A stretch of 64,000 nt of DNA, from contig NZ_CP107932.1 of NCBI RefSeq assembly GCF_036032445.1, positions 746,501 to 810,500 of the forward strand. Direction: 5' to 3'. Position 1 is the stretch's first letter; each line of letters begins with the position of its first letter. Below, piece by piece: positions 25,658 to 34,811 of the stretch. The notes under the pieces are model-generated. The model made no database searches. It was not told where the DNA came from and saw only the letters and a program-made list of their open reading frames with translations. Origin of the DNA: Nocardia sp. NBC_00416 (lineage in GTDB: Bacteria > Actinomycetota > Actinomycetes > Mycobacteriales > Mycobacteriaceae). A program made the translations under genes and the position numbers.

Positions 25658-26394
25658 TGCTGCTCCTCCACTGTCTGCCAGAACTTTCCCGAGATGGTGG
25701 CGAGTTCGTCCGCTCGATCGAAGATCAACATGTGGCCCGCGTCGGGAACGACGCGGTGGCCGAAAGTCTTCGGAACATGCGCGAGAATGGATTCGACCGA
25801 TTCCGGCGGTGTCGATCTGTCCGCTCCACCGGAGAGCAACAACGTCGGCGGCAAGGACGCGCCGATAGCGGTATAGCCGTCGAACCGCGCGAACGAACGC
25901 CAGGCCGAGACCCAGGTGGCAGGTGACAGGTGTGTCAGCCGGTCGCGGCAGTACCGCACCGCCGGAGTGTCGGCCGCCAACTGCGCGGGATCGAACCAGC
26001 GCTCGAGGGTGGGTTCGACCATCGATGCCATGGAACCCGATTCGGCCACCGGCTTCGCTCGTTCGGCGAACGACGCGAAACCGTGTGGCGGCGTCGCGAC
26101 AAGGGTCAACGACCGCACCACCCCTCGCGGTGCGGCCGCGGCCACGAGGGCGGCGACCGCACCACCGAGTGAGTGCCCGACCAAGTGAACCCCGCCGAGT
26201 CCGGGGAGTTGGGCGCCCACCGTCCGCGCCATCGTGGCCAAGTCGACGGTCGGTTCGCCGGAGCGAGATCCGTGGCCGTCGAGGTCCGGCGCGTGCCAGC
26301 GGTATCGTGACTCCACCGCCCGGCCCCACGCATCGAACGATCCGGCATCCAGACCCAGCGAGTGCAGGGCGACGACGGTTACCGGCGACCTCAC
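25654..26394 (-). CDS. Alpha/beta hydrolase
   Basis: 246 residues. HSLGLDAGSFDAW near the start (oxyanion region), VGHSLGGAVAALV nucleophile elbow (Ser about 75), Asp in GGADRSTPP (about 193), His in VPDAGHMLIF (about 219). The layout fits MhpC/BioH-like C-C or ester hydrolases. GTG 26394 overlaps the CoA-transferase stop by 4 bases and its own stop overlaps the SDR start. Together with the DHQase-like and SDR genes it probably opens or cleaves a ring-derived carbonyl intermediate. Confidence 0.8.
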   Translation of the reverse strand: MRSPVTVVALHSLGLDAGSFDAWGRAVESRYRWHAPDLDGHGSRSGEPTVDLATMARTVGAQLPGLGGVHLVGHSLGGAVAALVAAAAPRGVVRSLTLVATPPHGFASFAERAKPVAESGSMASMVEPTLERWFDPAQLAADTPAVRYCRDRLTHLSPATWVSAWRSFARFDGYTAIGASLPPTLLLSGGADRSTPPESVESILAHVPKTFGHRVVPDAGHMLIFDRADELATISGKFWQTVEEQQ

Positions 26395-27602
26395 CGCTGT
26401 CCCGCGGCGCTGGCGTCCGAGGCCGCCAACGCTTCGATATCAGCAACCGACCAGCCGATTTCGGCGAGTACCTCGGCTGAATCCGCGCCCAGACGTGGGG
26501 GGAAGACCGGCTCGACAGTCGGGGAATCGAGGAACTTGATCGGATTGCCGAGAACCGACACCGTGTTGCCGTGCCCGTCGTCGAGGTCGAGCACCATATC
26601 GCGCCCCGCCGCGCGGGCCTCGGCGAGCGCTTCCGGGACATTGGCGATCAGGGCCGCCGGTACACCGGCGTCCTGCAGCGACTCCACCCATTCCAGCGCG
26701 CTGCGGGTGGTGAACGCCTCTTCCAGGAGCTCCCACAGCTCGGTCTTGTTCGCCAGGCGTGTGCCCTGATCGGCGAACCGCGGATCACCGGTCAGCTGGG
26801 GCAATGCCAGCACCTCGCACAGAGAGCGCCACATCCGGTCGGTGTTGGCCGTGACGACGAGTTCGCGGCCGTCGCCGCCGACGAACGAGCGATAGGTCGG
26901 AATGGAATCGTGTCGCGCCGCCTGTGGCGCGGGAGCCTCGCCGGTGATCATCGAGTACACGCCCTGGTAGGACAGCAGCGAGATCAGCGAATCCAGCATG
27001 GAGACATCGATATGATCGCCGCGTCCGTCGACGGCTCGGGAAGCCGCTGCCGCGCAGATGCCGATCGCGGTGTACATACCGGCCACGACATCGCCCGCCG
27101 GAATGCCCAGCCGGACAGCGGGCCGATCCGGCTCACCGGTCAGGCTCATCGCGCCGGAGAGCGCCTGGACGATCATGTCGTAGGCCGGGCGATCCTTCCA
27201 CGGCCCGGTCTGACCGAATCCGCTGATGGACGCCCAGATCAACGCGGGATGCCGCCGGCGCATCTCGGCCGGATCGAATCCGAGACGGGCACAGACGCCG
27301 GGACGGTAATTCTCCACCACCACATCGGATTTCGCGATGAGGTCGTGCAGAACCGACAGCCCGGTGCCGGACTTGAGGTCGATGACGATGCTCTTCTTGT
27401 TCCTGTTGTTCCCCAGGTAGTAGGCACTGTCGCCGTCGATGAAATGCGGGGGGATGGATCGGCTCGAATCCCCGGCGGGTGCCTCGACCTTGATGACGTC
27501 CGCGCCCAAATCGGCCAGGATCTGGGTGCAGAACGGACCCGACAGGAATGTCGTGAGGTCGAGGACCACGAGCCCTTCCAGCGGTGCGCGCGATGCTGTC
27601 AT
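26391..27602 (-). CDS. Family III CoA-transferase (CaiB/BaiF)
   Basis: 403 residues. N-terminal GLVVLDLTTFLSGPFCTQILADLGADVIKVEAP is typical of the interlocked-dimer CoA-transferases (read in parts: LSGPFCTQILADLGADV), followed by NRNKKSIVIDLKS, and the catalytic Asp in LGIPAGDVVAGMY (about 167). It would activate a carboxylic acid by transferring CoA from a donor such as succinyl-CoA. The ATG overlaps the IclR stop by 4 bases and the stop overlaps the hydrolase start, so the whole set is translationally coupled. Confidence 0.9.
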   Translation of the reverse strand: MTASRAPLEGLVVLDLTTFLSGPFCTQILADLGADVIKVEAPAGDSSRSIPPHFIDGDSAYYLGNNRNKKSIVIDLKSGTGLSVLHDLIAKSDVVVENYRPGVCARLGFDPAEMRRRHPALIWASISGFGQTGPWKDRPAYDMIVQALSGAMSLTGEPDRPAVRLGIPAGDVVAGMYTAIGICAAAASRAVDGRGDHIDVSMLDSLISLLSYQGVYSMITGEAPAPQAARHDSIPTYRSFVGGDGRELVVTANTDRMWRSLCEVLALPQLTGDPRFADQGTRLANKTELWELLEEAFTTRSALEWVESLQDAGVPAALIANVPEALAEARAAGRDMVLDLDDGHGNTVSVLGNPIKFLDSPTVEPVFPPRLGADSAEVLAEIGWSVADIEALAASDASAAGQR

Positions 27603-28456
27603 AGTGAAACAACTCCTGGACTGAAGTTCTCTGCGGTGGAACCGAGTTCGCGTGAGATCGATCGGGCGGCAGCGATCAGCGACGCGGCGATGCTGCTGAT
27701 CTCCCCGTGTGGAAGCCGGTCTTTGGGCGAGGTGAGGGTGATGGAGCCGACGACACCGCGAGCGTCGAACACCGGCGTCCCGATACCACGTGCCTGCGGC
27801 AACTTCTCGCCCTCGCTGATGGCGTAACCGGCCTCACGTACGGCCTGCAGATCATGCTCGAGTTCGTCGAGTGTCGGCAGCGCGGCAGTCGATCCCGGCG
27901 CGCGTCCGTCGTCGGCGAGCCCGCGTTCGTGTTCGAGGATATCGGCGATGGTGGCGTGATCGAGCTGAGCCAGCACGGCTTTTCCCGACGCACCCCACAC
28001 CAGTGACAGCGGCCGGTGCAATTCGATGCGGTAGCGCAGCAGCTGCGCGCCGTCCGCCCGGGCGGTGAAGGACAGCGCCTTGTTCGCCGGCATGTACAGA
28101 CCGAAGATGACCGTCTCATCGAATGTATTCGCGAGGTCCTCGAGATGGGGCCGCACGATGGTGCTGATGTCCACCTGCGCGGTGACCCGGGACGAGATCC
28201 GGTACAGCTCGGCGCCGATGGAATAGTTGTGCGTATCCGGGTCGCGGACCACAACTCCTTCCTCGGTGAGGATCTTCAGCAGTCGGTGCACGGTCGACGC
28301 GGGCAGGCCCAGATGTTCGGCGATCTTGCCGACACCGGCCTCCTTGCCGAGATCGGCGAGTGCCGCCAGCAGCCGGACCGTGCGTTTCACCGTCCCCGCC
28401 GCCGAATTGTCCTGCTTCTGCGTGTCGTTGCCCTTGGCCGCGTCGCTGGTCGCCAT
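27599..28456 (-). CDS. IclR-family regulator inside the catabolic operon
   Basis: 285 residues. Winged helix at about 22-85 (VKRTVRLLAALADLGKEAGV, then LGLPASTVHRLLKILTEEGVV), then an IclR effector domain with VFDARGVVGSITLTSP at about 236. It lies between the thiolase (1 base away) and the CoA-transferase (4-base overlap). A regulator in the middle of the operon it presumably controls would be autoregulated. Inverted repeats upstream of the first operon gene at 32206 are candidate binding sites. Confidence 0.85.
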   Translation of the reverse strand: MATSDAAKGNDTQKQDNSAAGTVKRTVRLLAALADLGKEAGVGKIAEHLGLPASTVHRLLKILTEEGVVVRDPDTHNYSIGAELYRISSRVTAQVDISTIVRPHLEDLANTFDETVIFGLYMPANKALSFTARADGAQLLRYRIELHRPLSLVWGASGKAVLAQLDHATIADILEHERGLADDGRAPGSTAALPTLDELEHDLQAVREAGYAISEGEKLPQARGIGTPVFDARGVVGSITLTSPKDRLPHGEISSIAASLIAAARSISRELGSTAENFSPGVVSL

Positions 28457-28457
28457 A

Positions 28458-29603
28458 TCAGTCCGCTCGCTCGAAAATGTGTACGGCGCAGGCCCCGTGA
28501 TCGAAGCCGGAGATACCTCCGCCGGTGACGTGTGTCAGAGCGATTTTCGCGTCCGGCACCTGCCGATCGCCGGCGACCCCGGTGAGCTGCCAGAACATCT
28601 CCACGACCTGCGCGACACCACTGGCGCCCACGGGATGTCCTTTGGAGAGCAGGCCGCCACTGGGGTTCACGACGACGGAGCCGCCGAATGTGGTCTCTCC
28701 CGAGCGCAGGAATTCGAGTGAACCGCCTTCCTCGCACAGGCCGAGAGCCTCGTAGTAGACCAGTTCGGCGATGCTGAACGCGTCGTGCAGTTCGACAGTG
28801 TCGAGATCGGCGGCGGTGATCCCGGCCTGGGCGTAGGCCTCGCGCGCCGAGTGGTAGGAGATCTCGGGGCGCAACATATTGCGGGTACCGCTGGTGGCAG
28901 TGCCCGAGTGCAGCACCGACGCGCCGATACGCATACCCGGCCGGCCCATTGCGGCGAACACCTTCTCGGAGACGACGACGACGGCGGCGGCGCCGTCACC
29001 GGTGGGGCAGCACTGCAAGAGGGTGAGCGGATCGGCGATCACGCGCGAGGACAGCACCTGATCGACGTCGACTTCCTTCTGATACTGCGCAAAGGGGTTC
29101 ATCGCGCCGTGCCGGCGCGCCTTGACACTGACCAGTGCCAGATCCGCGGGCTCCGCCTTGCGCTCGTAGAGGTAGCGCCGGGCGCGCATCGCGTACAGCG
29201 CGGGCATCACCATGCCCTGCCGGACTTCGGGATCCTCGGCCACCAGCGGCAGAGTGCCGCCGCCGAACTGGGTCAGCTTGTCCACACCGACGACCAGGAC
29301 GATGTCGTGCTCGCCGGCGGCAACGGACTTCTGTGCCAGATGCAATGCGGTGGCGCCACCGGAGCAGGCGTTGTCGGTGTTGACGATCGGGATGCCGCCG
29401 AGGCCGAGTTCTTTGGCGATGCGCTGGCCGGTCAGCATGCCGCCGAAGGAATGACCGCAGAACACCGCGTCGATATCGCCGCGTTCCACCCCGGCGTCGA
29501 GCAGAGCCTGCCGCGCCGGCGGTGCGGCCAGGCCCGCGTAGCCGGAACTCCGATGTTTACCCATAGGCAGCATCGCTGCCGAAACCACGAATGCGTCGAC
29601 CAT
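28458..29603 (-). CDS. Thiolase-like protein (SCP2/lipid-transfer thiolase type)
   Basis: 381 residues of the thiolase superfamily. The nucleophile Cys is in TDNACSGGATALH (about 79), the His of the HxDAFS-like block in VELHDAFSIAELV (about 268), and the C-terminal NPSGGLLSKGHPVGASG (about 313) carries the GHPxGASG motif. Partnering with the DUF35 gene two bases upstream is characteristic of SCP2-type thiolases and retro-aldolases acting on branched or cyclic acyl-CoAs. It most likely cleaves a beta-keto or beta-hydroxy acyl-CoA here. Confidence 0.85.
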   Translation of the reverse strand: MVDAFVVSAAMLPMGKHRSSGYAGLAAPPARQALLDAGVERGDIDAVFCGHSFGGMLTGQRIAKELGLGGIPIVNTDNACSGGATALHLAQKSVAAGEHDIVLVVGVDKLTQFGGGTLPLVAEDPEVRQGMVMPALYAMRARRYLYERKAEPADLALVSVKARRHGAMNPFAQYQKEVDVDQVLSSRVIADPLTLLQCCPTGDGAAAVVVVSEKVFAAMGRPGMRIGASVLHSGTATSGTRNMLRPEISYHSAREAYAQAGITAADLDTVELHDAFSIAELVYYEALGLCEEGGSLEFLRSGETTFGGSVVVNPSGGLLSKGHPVGASGVAQVVEMFWQLTGVAGDRQVPDAKIALTHVTGGGISGFDHGACAVHIFERAD

Positions 29604-29605
29604 GA

Positions 29606-30004
29606 TCAGTTCTCATCCGTTTCTTCTGCGGGGTTCACGGCCGGGGCGAAGCTCCACTTGCCGGCCGGATCGGTCGTCAGCGCCACCGGTAGGTCCGGGA
29701 CCAGCAGGTCCTCGGGTACCGAGATATCCGCGAGCACCCGTACCCCGTTGTCGAGGTCGACATAGCCGAGCGTGTACGGCGTCGGCCGCGCGGAGGAGAG
29801 CTCGACTCGCGAATAGGAGTAGAGGACGCCGCGGTGCCCGAGTTCGACGTCGCGCAGTGCGTCGGCACCACATTCGAAGCACAGCTGCCGCCGGGGAAAG
29901 AATCCGGAGCCACAGCTGTCGCAGCGGCTGCCCAGCAGTTCGGTACCGTCGGGGTTGAGCGCCCGGATCTCCTCGAGATCGGGCAGCGGCTCGAGCAGGG
30001 TCAT
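29606..30004 (-). CDS. DUF35 OB-fold zinc-ribbon protein
   Basis: 132 residues. Rubredoxin-like zinc ribbon RCDSCGSGFFPRRQLCFECG at about 27-46 (two CxxC pairs), followed by an OB-fold with GVLYSYSRVELS and PYTLGYVDLDNGVRV. DUF35 proteins form complexes with thiolase-like or aldolase partners and are essential for their activity in steroid side-chain degradation. ATG 30004 overlaps the upstream hydrolase stop by 4 bases; two bases separate it from the thiolase. Confidence 0.9.
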   Translation of the reverse strand: MTLLEPLPDLEEIRALNPDGTELLGSRCDSCGSGFFPRRQLCFECGADALRDVELGHRGVLYSYSRVELSSARPTPYTLGYVDLDNGVRVLADISVPEDLLVPDLPVALTTDPAGKWSFAPAVNPAEETDEN

Positions 30005-30816
30005 GACTTCCGGCCTCCGTTGTCTGGATAGTGTGAATCTTGGGTGGTCCACCACGACAGGAGTTCTCGCGCGATCGCGGCGGGTTCCTCGACGACGGGG
30101 GTGTGGCCCGAGGTCTCGAGGACGACCAGCCGGCTACCCGGTACGCGGTCCGCGATGGCCGCCATATCGGCGGGCCGCTTCGCGCGATCCAGTTCCCCCG
30201 CGACCAGGAGCAAGGGAAAAGGTACGGCCGCCAACTCCTCGGTCATGGCCGGTCGGGTGTAGACGCCGTTCAGCGCATCCGCGACCTGCGGAACATGCGA
30301 GGCGAACATCTGCGCCCAATGGCGGCGGGTCGCGTTCCGGGCCTCGTCACGCAGGAACGCGTCACCGAACATGGTGCGCTCGATCCTGGTCACGATCTCC
30401 GGATCATTGCCGCGCACAGCGTCTTCGAGCGCTCGGAACACCTCGGGCCGTACCTCGGCCTCCGCGGTGGCGCCGAGCAGCGTGCACGAAAGCAACAGGT
30501 CCGGGCGCCGGGCCGCCACGCGTAGCGCCACATAAGCGCCCATGGAACTACCCACCAGGTGGACCGGACCGGTGCAGCGCGCTTCGATGAGTGCCACGGC
30601 GTCGGCGAAGAGGACATCCATCGTCGGCCGCCGTCCGGTGCCGGTGAACGAACCCTGGCCCCGCAAGTCCGGCCTGAGGTAGCGGTACTCGGGCGGCAGT
30701 TCGGCGATGAGATCGTCGAACATCGATCCGTCGAAGAACAGCGAATGGAGCATCACCACGGCGGCCCCGTCCGCCGGGCCGGTATCGCGGACCGTATCGG
30801 GAGAGTTCATCGGCAT
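30001..30816 (-). CDS. Alpha/beta hydrolase
   Basis: 271 residues from ATG 30816 (ATG 30810 is possible). MLHSLFFDGSMFDDL (about 22), VGSSMGAYVALRVAARRPD with the nucleophile Ser (about 90), Asp in VAGELDRAKRP (about 209), His in TSGHTPVVEEP (about 237). This is the epoxide hydrolase/MhpC/3-oxoadipate enol-lactonase-like group. Second hydrolase of the operon. It may open a lactone formed by a Baeyer-Villiger step, since such a monooxygenase lies next to the operon; that link is inferred. Confidence 0.8.
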   Translation of the reverse strand: MPMNSPDTVRDTGPADGAAVVMLHSLFFDGSMFDDLIAELPPEYRYLRPDLRGQGSFTGTGRRPTMDVLFADAVALIEARCTGPVHLVGSSMGAYVALRVAARRPDLLLSCTLLGATAEAEVRPEVFRALEDAVRGNDPEIVTRIERTMFGDAFLRDEARNATRRHWAQMFASHVPQVADALNGVYTRPAMTEELAAVPFPLLLVAGELDRAKRPADMAAIADRVPGSRLVVLETSGHTPVVEEPAAIARELLSWWTTQDSHYPDNGGRKS

Positions 30817-30839
30817 CCTGCTTTCGTCCGGCAACAGTG

Positions 30840-32147
30840 CTAGTTCCTGGAGACGACCGACTGCTGATCAGCGGAGTCCGCTGGTTCGGAAGTCCGGTCG
30901 TAGCCGCGGGCGGCGAGGGTGCCCGCGACGGCGGCACTGGCGAGCAGGGCGAATCCGAGAACGTAGAACCCGCCGGCCAGCGACGCTCCACCCGCAGCCC
31001 AGCCCACGACGATCGGCCCGACGATTCCGCCGAAGTTCCCGACGAAGTTCACCAGCCCGACCGACGGTCCGGCCTGGTTCCGGGGGACCTGGCTCAGCAC
31101 CCACGTCCACCAGGTACCGAACGAGGAGTACAGACCCACCGCGGCGACGCACAGGAGGATCATCTGCCACAGGACCCCGCCGCTGATGTAATGCTGGGCC
31201 AGGATGGCGAGTCCGGCGATGGTCAGCGACGACGCGATGATCCAGCCGCGGGAGAACGACGCCCTATCCGACAGTCGCGAGTTGAAGTACATCGCCACGG
31301 TGGCGCACGCGTACGGGATCGCGGTGAGCCAGCCGACTGCTTCGATCCCGTTCGAGGAGATCTCCTTGATCAGGGTCGGCAGCCAGAGCCCGAACGCGTA
31401 CATACCGGTGATCCACAGGAAGTACGTGAGGCACAGTCCTACGACGATCGGCCGGGCCAGGGCCTTGAGCAGACCGGATTCGGGCTTGGTCTCCGCGTCG
31501 CGTTCGGCGAGGATGAGCCGCAGTTCGGCGGGGTGCAGGCGCCGGTCCTCGGTGGGGTCGTTGGGGACGAGCAGGTAGAACACGACGGCGAGGATCAGTG
31601 CGGGGATGCCCTGCAGGACGAACATTGTCTGGAAGTGCCAGGTGTCGATCATCCAGCCGGCGATCGGCGCCATCAGCGCGGACGACAGCGGCAAGGCGTA
31701 CTGGGTGAGGCTGACGGCCCGGCCGCGTTCCCGGCCCGGGAACCAGCGGACGAACATCACGGCGAACGAGGGGAACACCGCTCCCTCGGCCAGCCCCATC
31801 ACGAACCGGACCGTCAGCAGCGCGGGCAGGTTCGGCGCGAACCCGGTGACACAGGCAGCGACCCCCACGACCACCAGCGACACGATGATGACCTGTTTGG
31901 GGCCGACCTTCGCGGCGATGAATCCGCCCGGGACCTGGGTGATCACATATCCCCAGAAGAACGCCGACAGTACGACGCCGGTGATGGTTCCCGACAGCCG
32001 AAGGTGCTCGACCATATCCGGGACGGCCACGCTGATGTTCGAGCGATCCGCATAACAGACCAGATAGATCAGGAAGAGCAGGACACCGACTCGCCACCAT
32101 CTAGCGCGGGGTGCTGCTGATACGTCGGTCGTCGTCGGTGACGCCAC
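30840..32147 (-). CDS. MFS transporter of the anion:cation symporter (ACS) family
   Basis: 435 residues with twelve membrane spans. The opening FLIYLVCYADRSNISVAVPDM resembles the ACS family signature, and GWMIDTWHFQTMFVLQGIPALI and RWFPGRERGRAV fit the first half. ACS proteins import organic anions such as hexonates, phthalates and hydroxy-aromatic acids. Start GTG 32147 is chosen because GGAGG lies six bases upstream on the minus strand; the longer open frame has no transporter-like sequence. First gene of the ten-gene operon, so it probably imports the operon's substrate. Confidence 0.85.
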   Translation of the reverse strand: MASPTTTDVSAAPRARWWRVGVLLFLIYLVCYADRSNISVAVPDMVEHLRLSGTITGVVLSAFFWGYVITQVPGGFIAAKVGPKQVIIVSLVVVGVAACVTGFAPNLPALLTVRFVMGLAEGAVFPSFAVMFVRWFPGRERGRAVSLTQYALPLSSALMAPIAGWMIDTWHFQTMFVLQGIPALILAVVFYLLVPNDPTEDRRLHPAELRLILAERDAETKPESGLLKALARPIVVGLCLTYFLWITGMYAFGLWLPTLIKEISSNGIEAVGWLTAIPYACATVAMYFNSRLSDRASFSRGWIIASSLTIAGLAILAQHYISGGVLWQMILLCVAAVGLYSSFGTWWTWVLSQVPRNQAGPSVGLVNFVGNFGGIVGPIVVGWAAGGASLAGGFYVLGFALLASAAVAGTLAARGYDRTSEPADSADQQSVVSRN

Positions 32148-32205
32148 GGATTGCCTCCAATGTGGGCGAGGAGTGTCGGGGCGCGGTGAACGCGCCGGAT
32201 GGGTA

Positions 32206-32222
32206 ATTCCGATGAGCGGAAT
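32206..32222. promoter_or_regulatory. Operator candidate ATTCCG-N5-CGGAAT
   Basis: A perfect 17-base inverted repeat 59 bases upstream of the first operon gene. IclR-type regulators often bind TTCC/GGAA palindromes of similar size. A weaker copy, GTTCCG-N5-TGGAAT, lies at 32345-32361. Confidence 0.5.
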
Positions 32223-32344
32223 CCGATTCCATCTTTGGCGAGTGTAGATCCTGGGTGACGCGGAGCGCAAATGTGTCCGACTGGCTCAATGGGTAGCTCG
32301 ATGTGCCCCAGCGCACAGGGGTGGGTTCCGGTCAGCAGATTTTA

Positions 32345-32361
32345 GTTCCGTTCAATGGAAT
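32345..32361. promoter_or_regulatory. Second operator-like repeat GTTCCG-N5-TGGAAT
   Basis: Same layout and core (TTCC and GGAA) as 32206-32222, with imperfect outer bases; 139 bases further upstream. Confidence 0.3.
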
Positions 32362-33170
32362 ACTCGGGCAGTCGCATATTCAGTTGGTCAACCGCTGTAC
32401 CAGGTCCGTTGTCCGAGATTCGCCGACCCGGTCGCCGGCGGCTCGGTGGTTCCCTCCATCGGTATCGGCCCCGGGCGCGGCGTTCGGGCGGCTCGGGTGG
32501 CGAGTTGCGCCTTCGGAATGGCTACTGATCAGCAATCAGTGTGGCCGACCGCCGTGTGCGGCATCCGTCCGGTCGGCACCGATAGCCGCGGCGGTGGCAA
32601 GGCTGCAGTCGGCGCGGGGCGGATCGCGCCTCTCGGGGATCCGATTCGTGGCCGGCCCCGACGGCGCACTGATCGCCTGTCCCGGTTTCGGGCGGTGCGG
32701 TAGTTCGGCCGGTAACTGGTCCAGTGGAGCAGCCGCAGTGGCGGGATCCGGGCTCGGTTGCTATCGCTGTTATTGCTGTCGATCCCCGTAGCGGGGCGCA
32801 GTCCGGCCCCGGTGTCGGCGGGTCCGTTCCGGGTGGAACGTGCCGCACTCACCGCCTTGATCGTCCGCGCCGAACGATGCGGCCTCGGCGCTGCGTCGAG
32901 CGGTTACGTGTGATCGCCGAGTGGCACGGTGCGCCGCCCGTTTCCGCACGGGGCCACCATCGAAGGCGGCGGACATGTTGTCCCCAAGGAGCGCTATCGC
33001 TTCCCACGAATATCTGGGTAGGACAAGTGCCGAACTCGACGCTTCACAGGTGATCTGGAACTTCTTCCGAGGGTGACTCGGAGTAGTGGCGGTGGCAACG
33101 GGCACAGGGAGTTCGGTCCCGGGCGGGGCGCACGTCGTGTGGCGCCCCGGCGCCGGCAGCGCCTCGGTCA

Positions 33171-34811
33171 CTACGTCAGAGTGAAACCGTCGTAATCGTC
33201 GGCGGCGACCTGGTCGCATTTTTCGCGGTATGCCCCGACGCCGCCGATGTAGGCGTACATCACCCGCGGCTTGCCGGGCACATTCGATCCCACGTACCAG
33301 GAGTCCACCTTCGGATAGAGCGTCATATCGCCGACTTCGCCTACATGCCGAGTCCATTCCCGCTCCGCGGCGCCCTCGGCCTCCATGGTCGTGACGCCCT
33401 CGGACCGCATCACATCGATCGCGTCCGCCACCCAGTCGACGTGTTGCTCGATGGACACCGTCATGTTCGACAGGACCGACGGGCTACCCGGGCCCGTGAT
33501 CGTGAAGAGGTTCGGAAAGCCCGCCACGGCGAGACCGAGGTAGGTCACGGGCCCGTCGGCCCATTTCTCCCGCAGCGACGCACCACCCCGGCCGCGAATG
33601 TCGACCGCGTCCAGCGCACCGGTCATGGCGTCGTACCCGGTGGCGTAGATGATGTCGTCGAACTCGAAACTCTCCTGCGTCGTCTCGAGTCCGGACTCGG
33701 TGACCTCGGTGAGCGGAGTTGCGGAGACGTCCACGAGCCGGACATCGGGGCGATTGAAGGTCTCGTAATAGTCCGTACCCAGGACCGGGCGCTTGACGCC
33801 GAAGTAGCCGGAGGGCTGAAGCAGCCGGGCGACGGCCGGGTCCGTCACGATCTCGGCGATGCGATCGCGGATGAACTGGGCGGCGGTCTCGTTGGCGGCC
33901 CCGTCGGAGAGTGTGTCCGTGAATCCGGTCAGCATGCTGACCAGTTCGCTGTCCTTGTCCTCCCATACGCTGCGATAGAAGGCATTTCGCTCTTCCTCGC
34001 TCACCTCGAGCGCCCCCTTGGTGGCTTCGGGCCGTGCGATGCCGAACGACGATTCCCGGTTGGCCTTGCGTACCTCGCGGTAGCGCGACTTGATTCCGCG
34101 CTGGAATTCGGGGTCGATCGCGTGATTGCCGGCGGGAAGAACATAGTTCGCGGTCCGCTGGAACACGGTGAGCTCGTCGGCCGCTTCGGCGACGAGCGGA
34201 ATAACCTGTACGCCGGAGGAACCGGTGCCGATCACCGCGACCCGCCGGCCGGTGAAGTCCACCTCCTGTTCGGGCCAGTCGCCGGTGTGGAAGCTGCGCC
34301 CCTGGAACTTCTCGATGCCCGGACTCTCCACCCGCTTCGGCGCCGATAGGCAGCCTGTCGCCATGATCGCGAACCGCGCCGAGACGACCTCGCCCTGATC
34401 GGTCGTGATCCGCCACCGCGCGGCGGACTCGTCGAAGACCGCTGCGGTGACCCGGGTCCGCAACCGCACGTCCTTACGCAGATCGAAACGATCCGCGACG
34501 TGGTTGATGTAACGGAGCAACTCCGGCTGCGGCGGCAACTTCTCCGTCCACTCCCACTCCTGCTCGAGCTCCGGGTCGAAGGAGTAGTTGTAGTACATGC
34601 TCTTCACGTCGACGCGTGCGCCCGGATAGCGGTTCCAAAACCAGGTGCCGCCGAGTCCGTCACCCGCTTCGTACACCTGCACCGAGAGTCCGAGTTCGCG
34701 CAACTTGTGCAACATGTGGAGGCCGGCGAATCCGGCTCCGACGACGACTGCGTCGATCTCGCGAGCTTGCTGCCCGGCCGAGAAAGCGGAGTGCTCCGCG
34801 GTCGTTGTCAT
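33171..34811 (-). CDS. Baeyer-Villiger-type flavin monooxygenase
   Basis: 546 residues. FAD-binding GAGFAG (25-30), the type I BVMO fingerprint FQGRSFHTGDWP (about 169-180, F-x-G-x3-H-x3-W-P), and the NADPH loop GTGSSG (195-200). The GGTWFWNRYPGARVD segment (about 54) is shared with cyclohexanone and phenylacetone monooxygenases. It would convert a cyclic or aryl ketone to a lactone or ester, a natural feed for the neighbouring hydrolases and SDRs. The 1-kb gap to the operon means it has its own promoter. Confidence 0.9.
   Translation of the reverse strand: MTTTAEHSAFSAGQQAREIDAVVVGAGFAGLHMLHKLRELGLSVQVYEAGDGLGGTWFWNRYPGARVDVKSMYYNYSFDPELEQEWEWTEKLPPQPELLRYINHVADRFDLRKDVRLRTRVTAAVFDESAARWRITTDQGEVVSARFAIMATGCLSAPKRVESPGIEKFQGRSFHTGDWPEQEVDFTGRRVAVIGTGSSGVQVIPLVAEAADELTVFQRTANYVLPAGNHAIDPEFQRGIKSRYREVRKANRESSFGIARPEATKGALEVSEEERNAFYRSVWEDKDSELVSMLTGFTDTLSDGAANETAAQFIRDRIAEIVTDPAVARLLQPSGYFGVKRPVLGTDYYETFNRPDVRLVDVSATPLTEVTESGLETTQESFEFDDIIYATGYDAMTGALDAVDIRGRGGASLREKWADGPVTYLGLAVAGFPNLFTITGPGSPSVLSNMTVSIEQHVDWVADAIDVMRSEGVTTMEAEGAAEREWTRHVGEVGDMTLYPKVDSWYVGSNVPGKPRVMYAYIGGVGAYREKCDQVAADDYDGFTLT

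Larger units (their letters stand above)
32148..33170. other. Gene-free stretch upstream of the catabolic operon
   Basis: About 1 kb with no convincing gene; the open frames are rich in Arg/Pro/Ala and lack start signals or motifs. The left part holds the operon promoter and two similar inverted repeats (32206-32222 and 32345-32361). Nothing else was recognised. Confidence 0.6.

Noticed and set aside
25658..26641. Extended N-terminus of the second SDR
   Set aside because: The open frame runs through the alpha/beta hydrolase gene; the SDR starts at GTG 25657, where GTGA coupling is seen.
30837..32120. Long plus-strand open frame (427 codons) opposite the MFS gene
   Set aside because: Charged, repetitive and motif-free; the minus strand encodes a full MFS protein.
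32277..32300. tRNA-like GGCTCAATGGGTAGCTC stretch
   Set aside because: It resembles a D-arm, but no acceptor stem, anticodon arm or T-arm could be folded around it.
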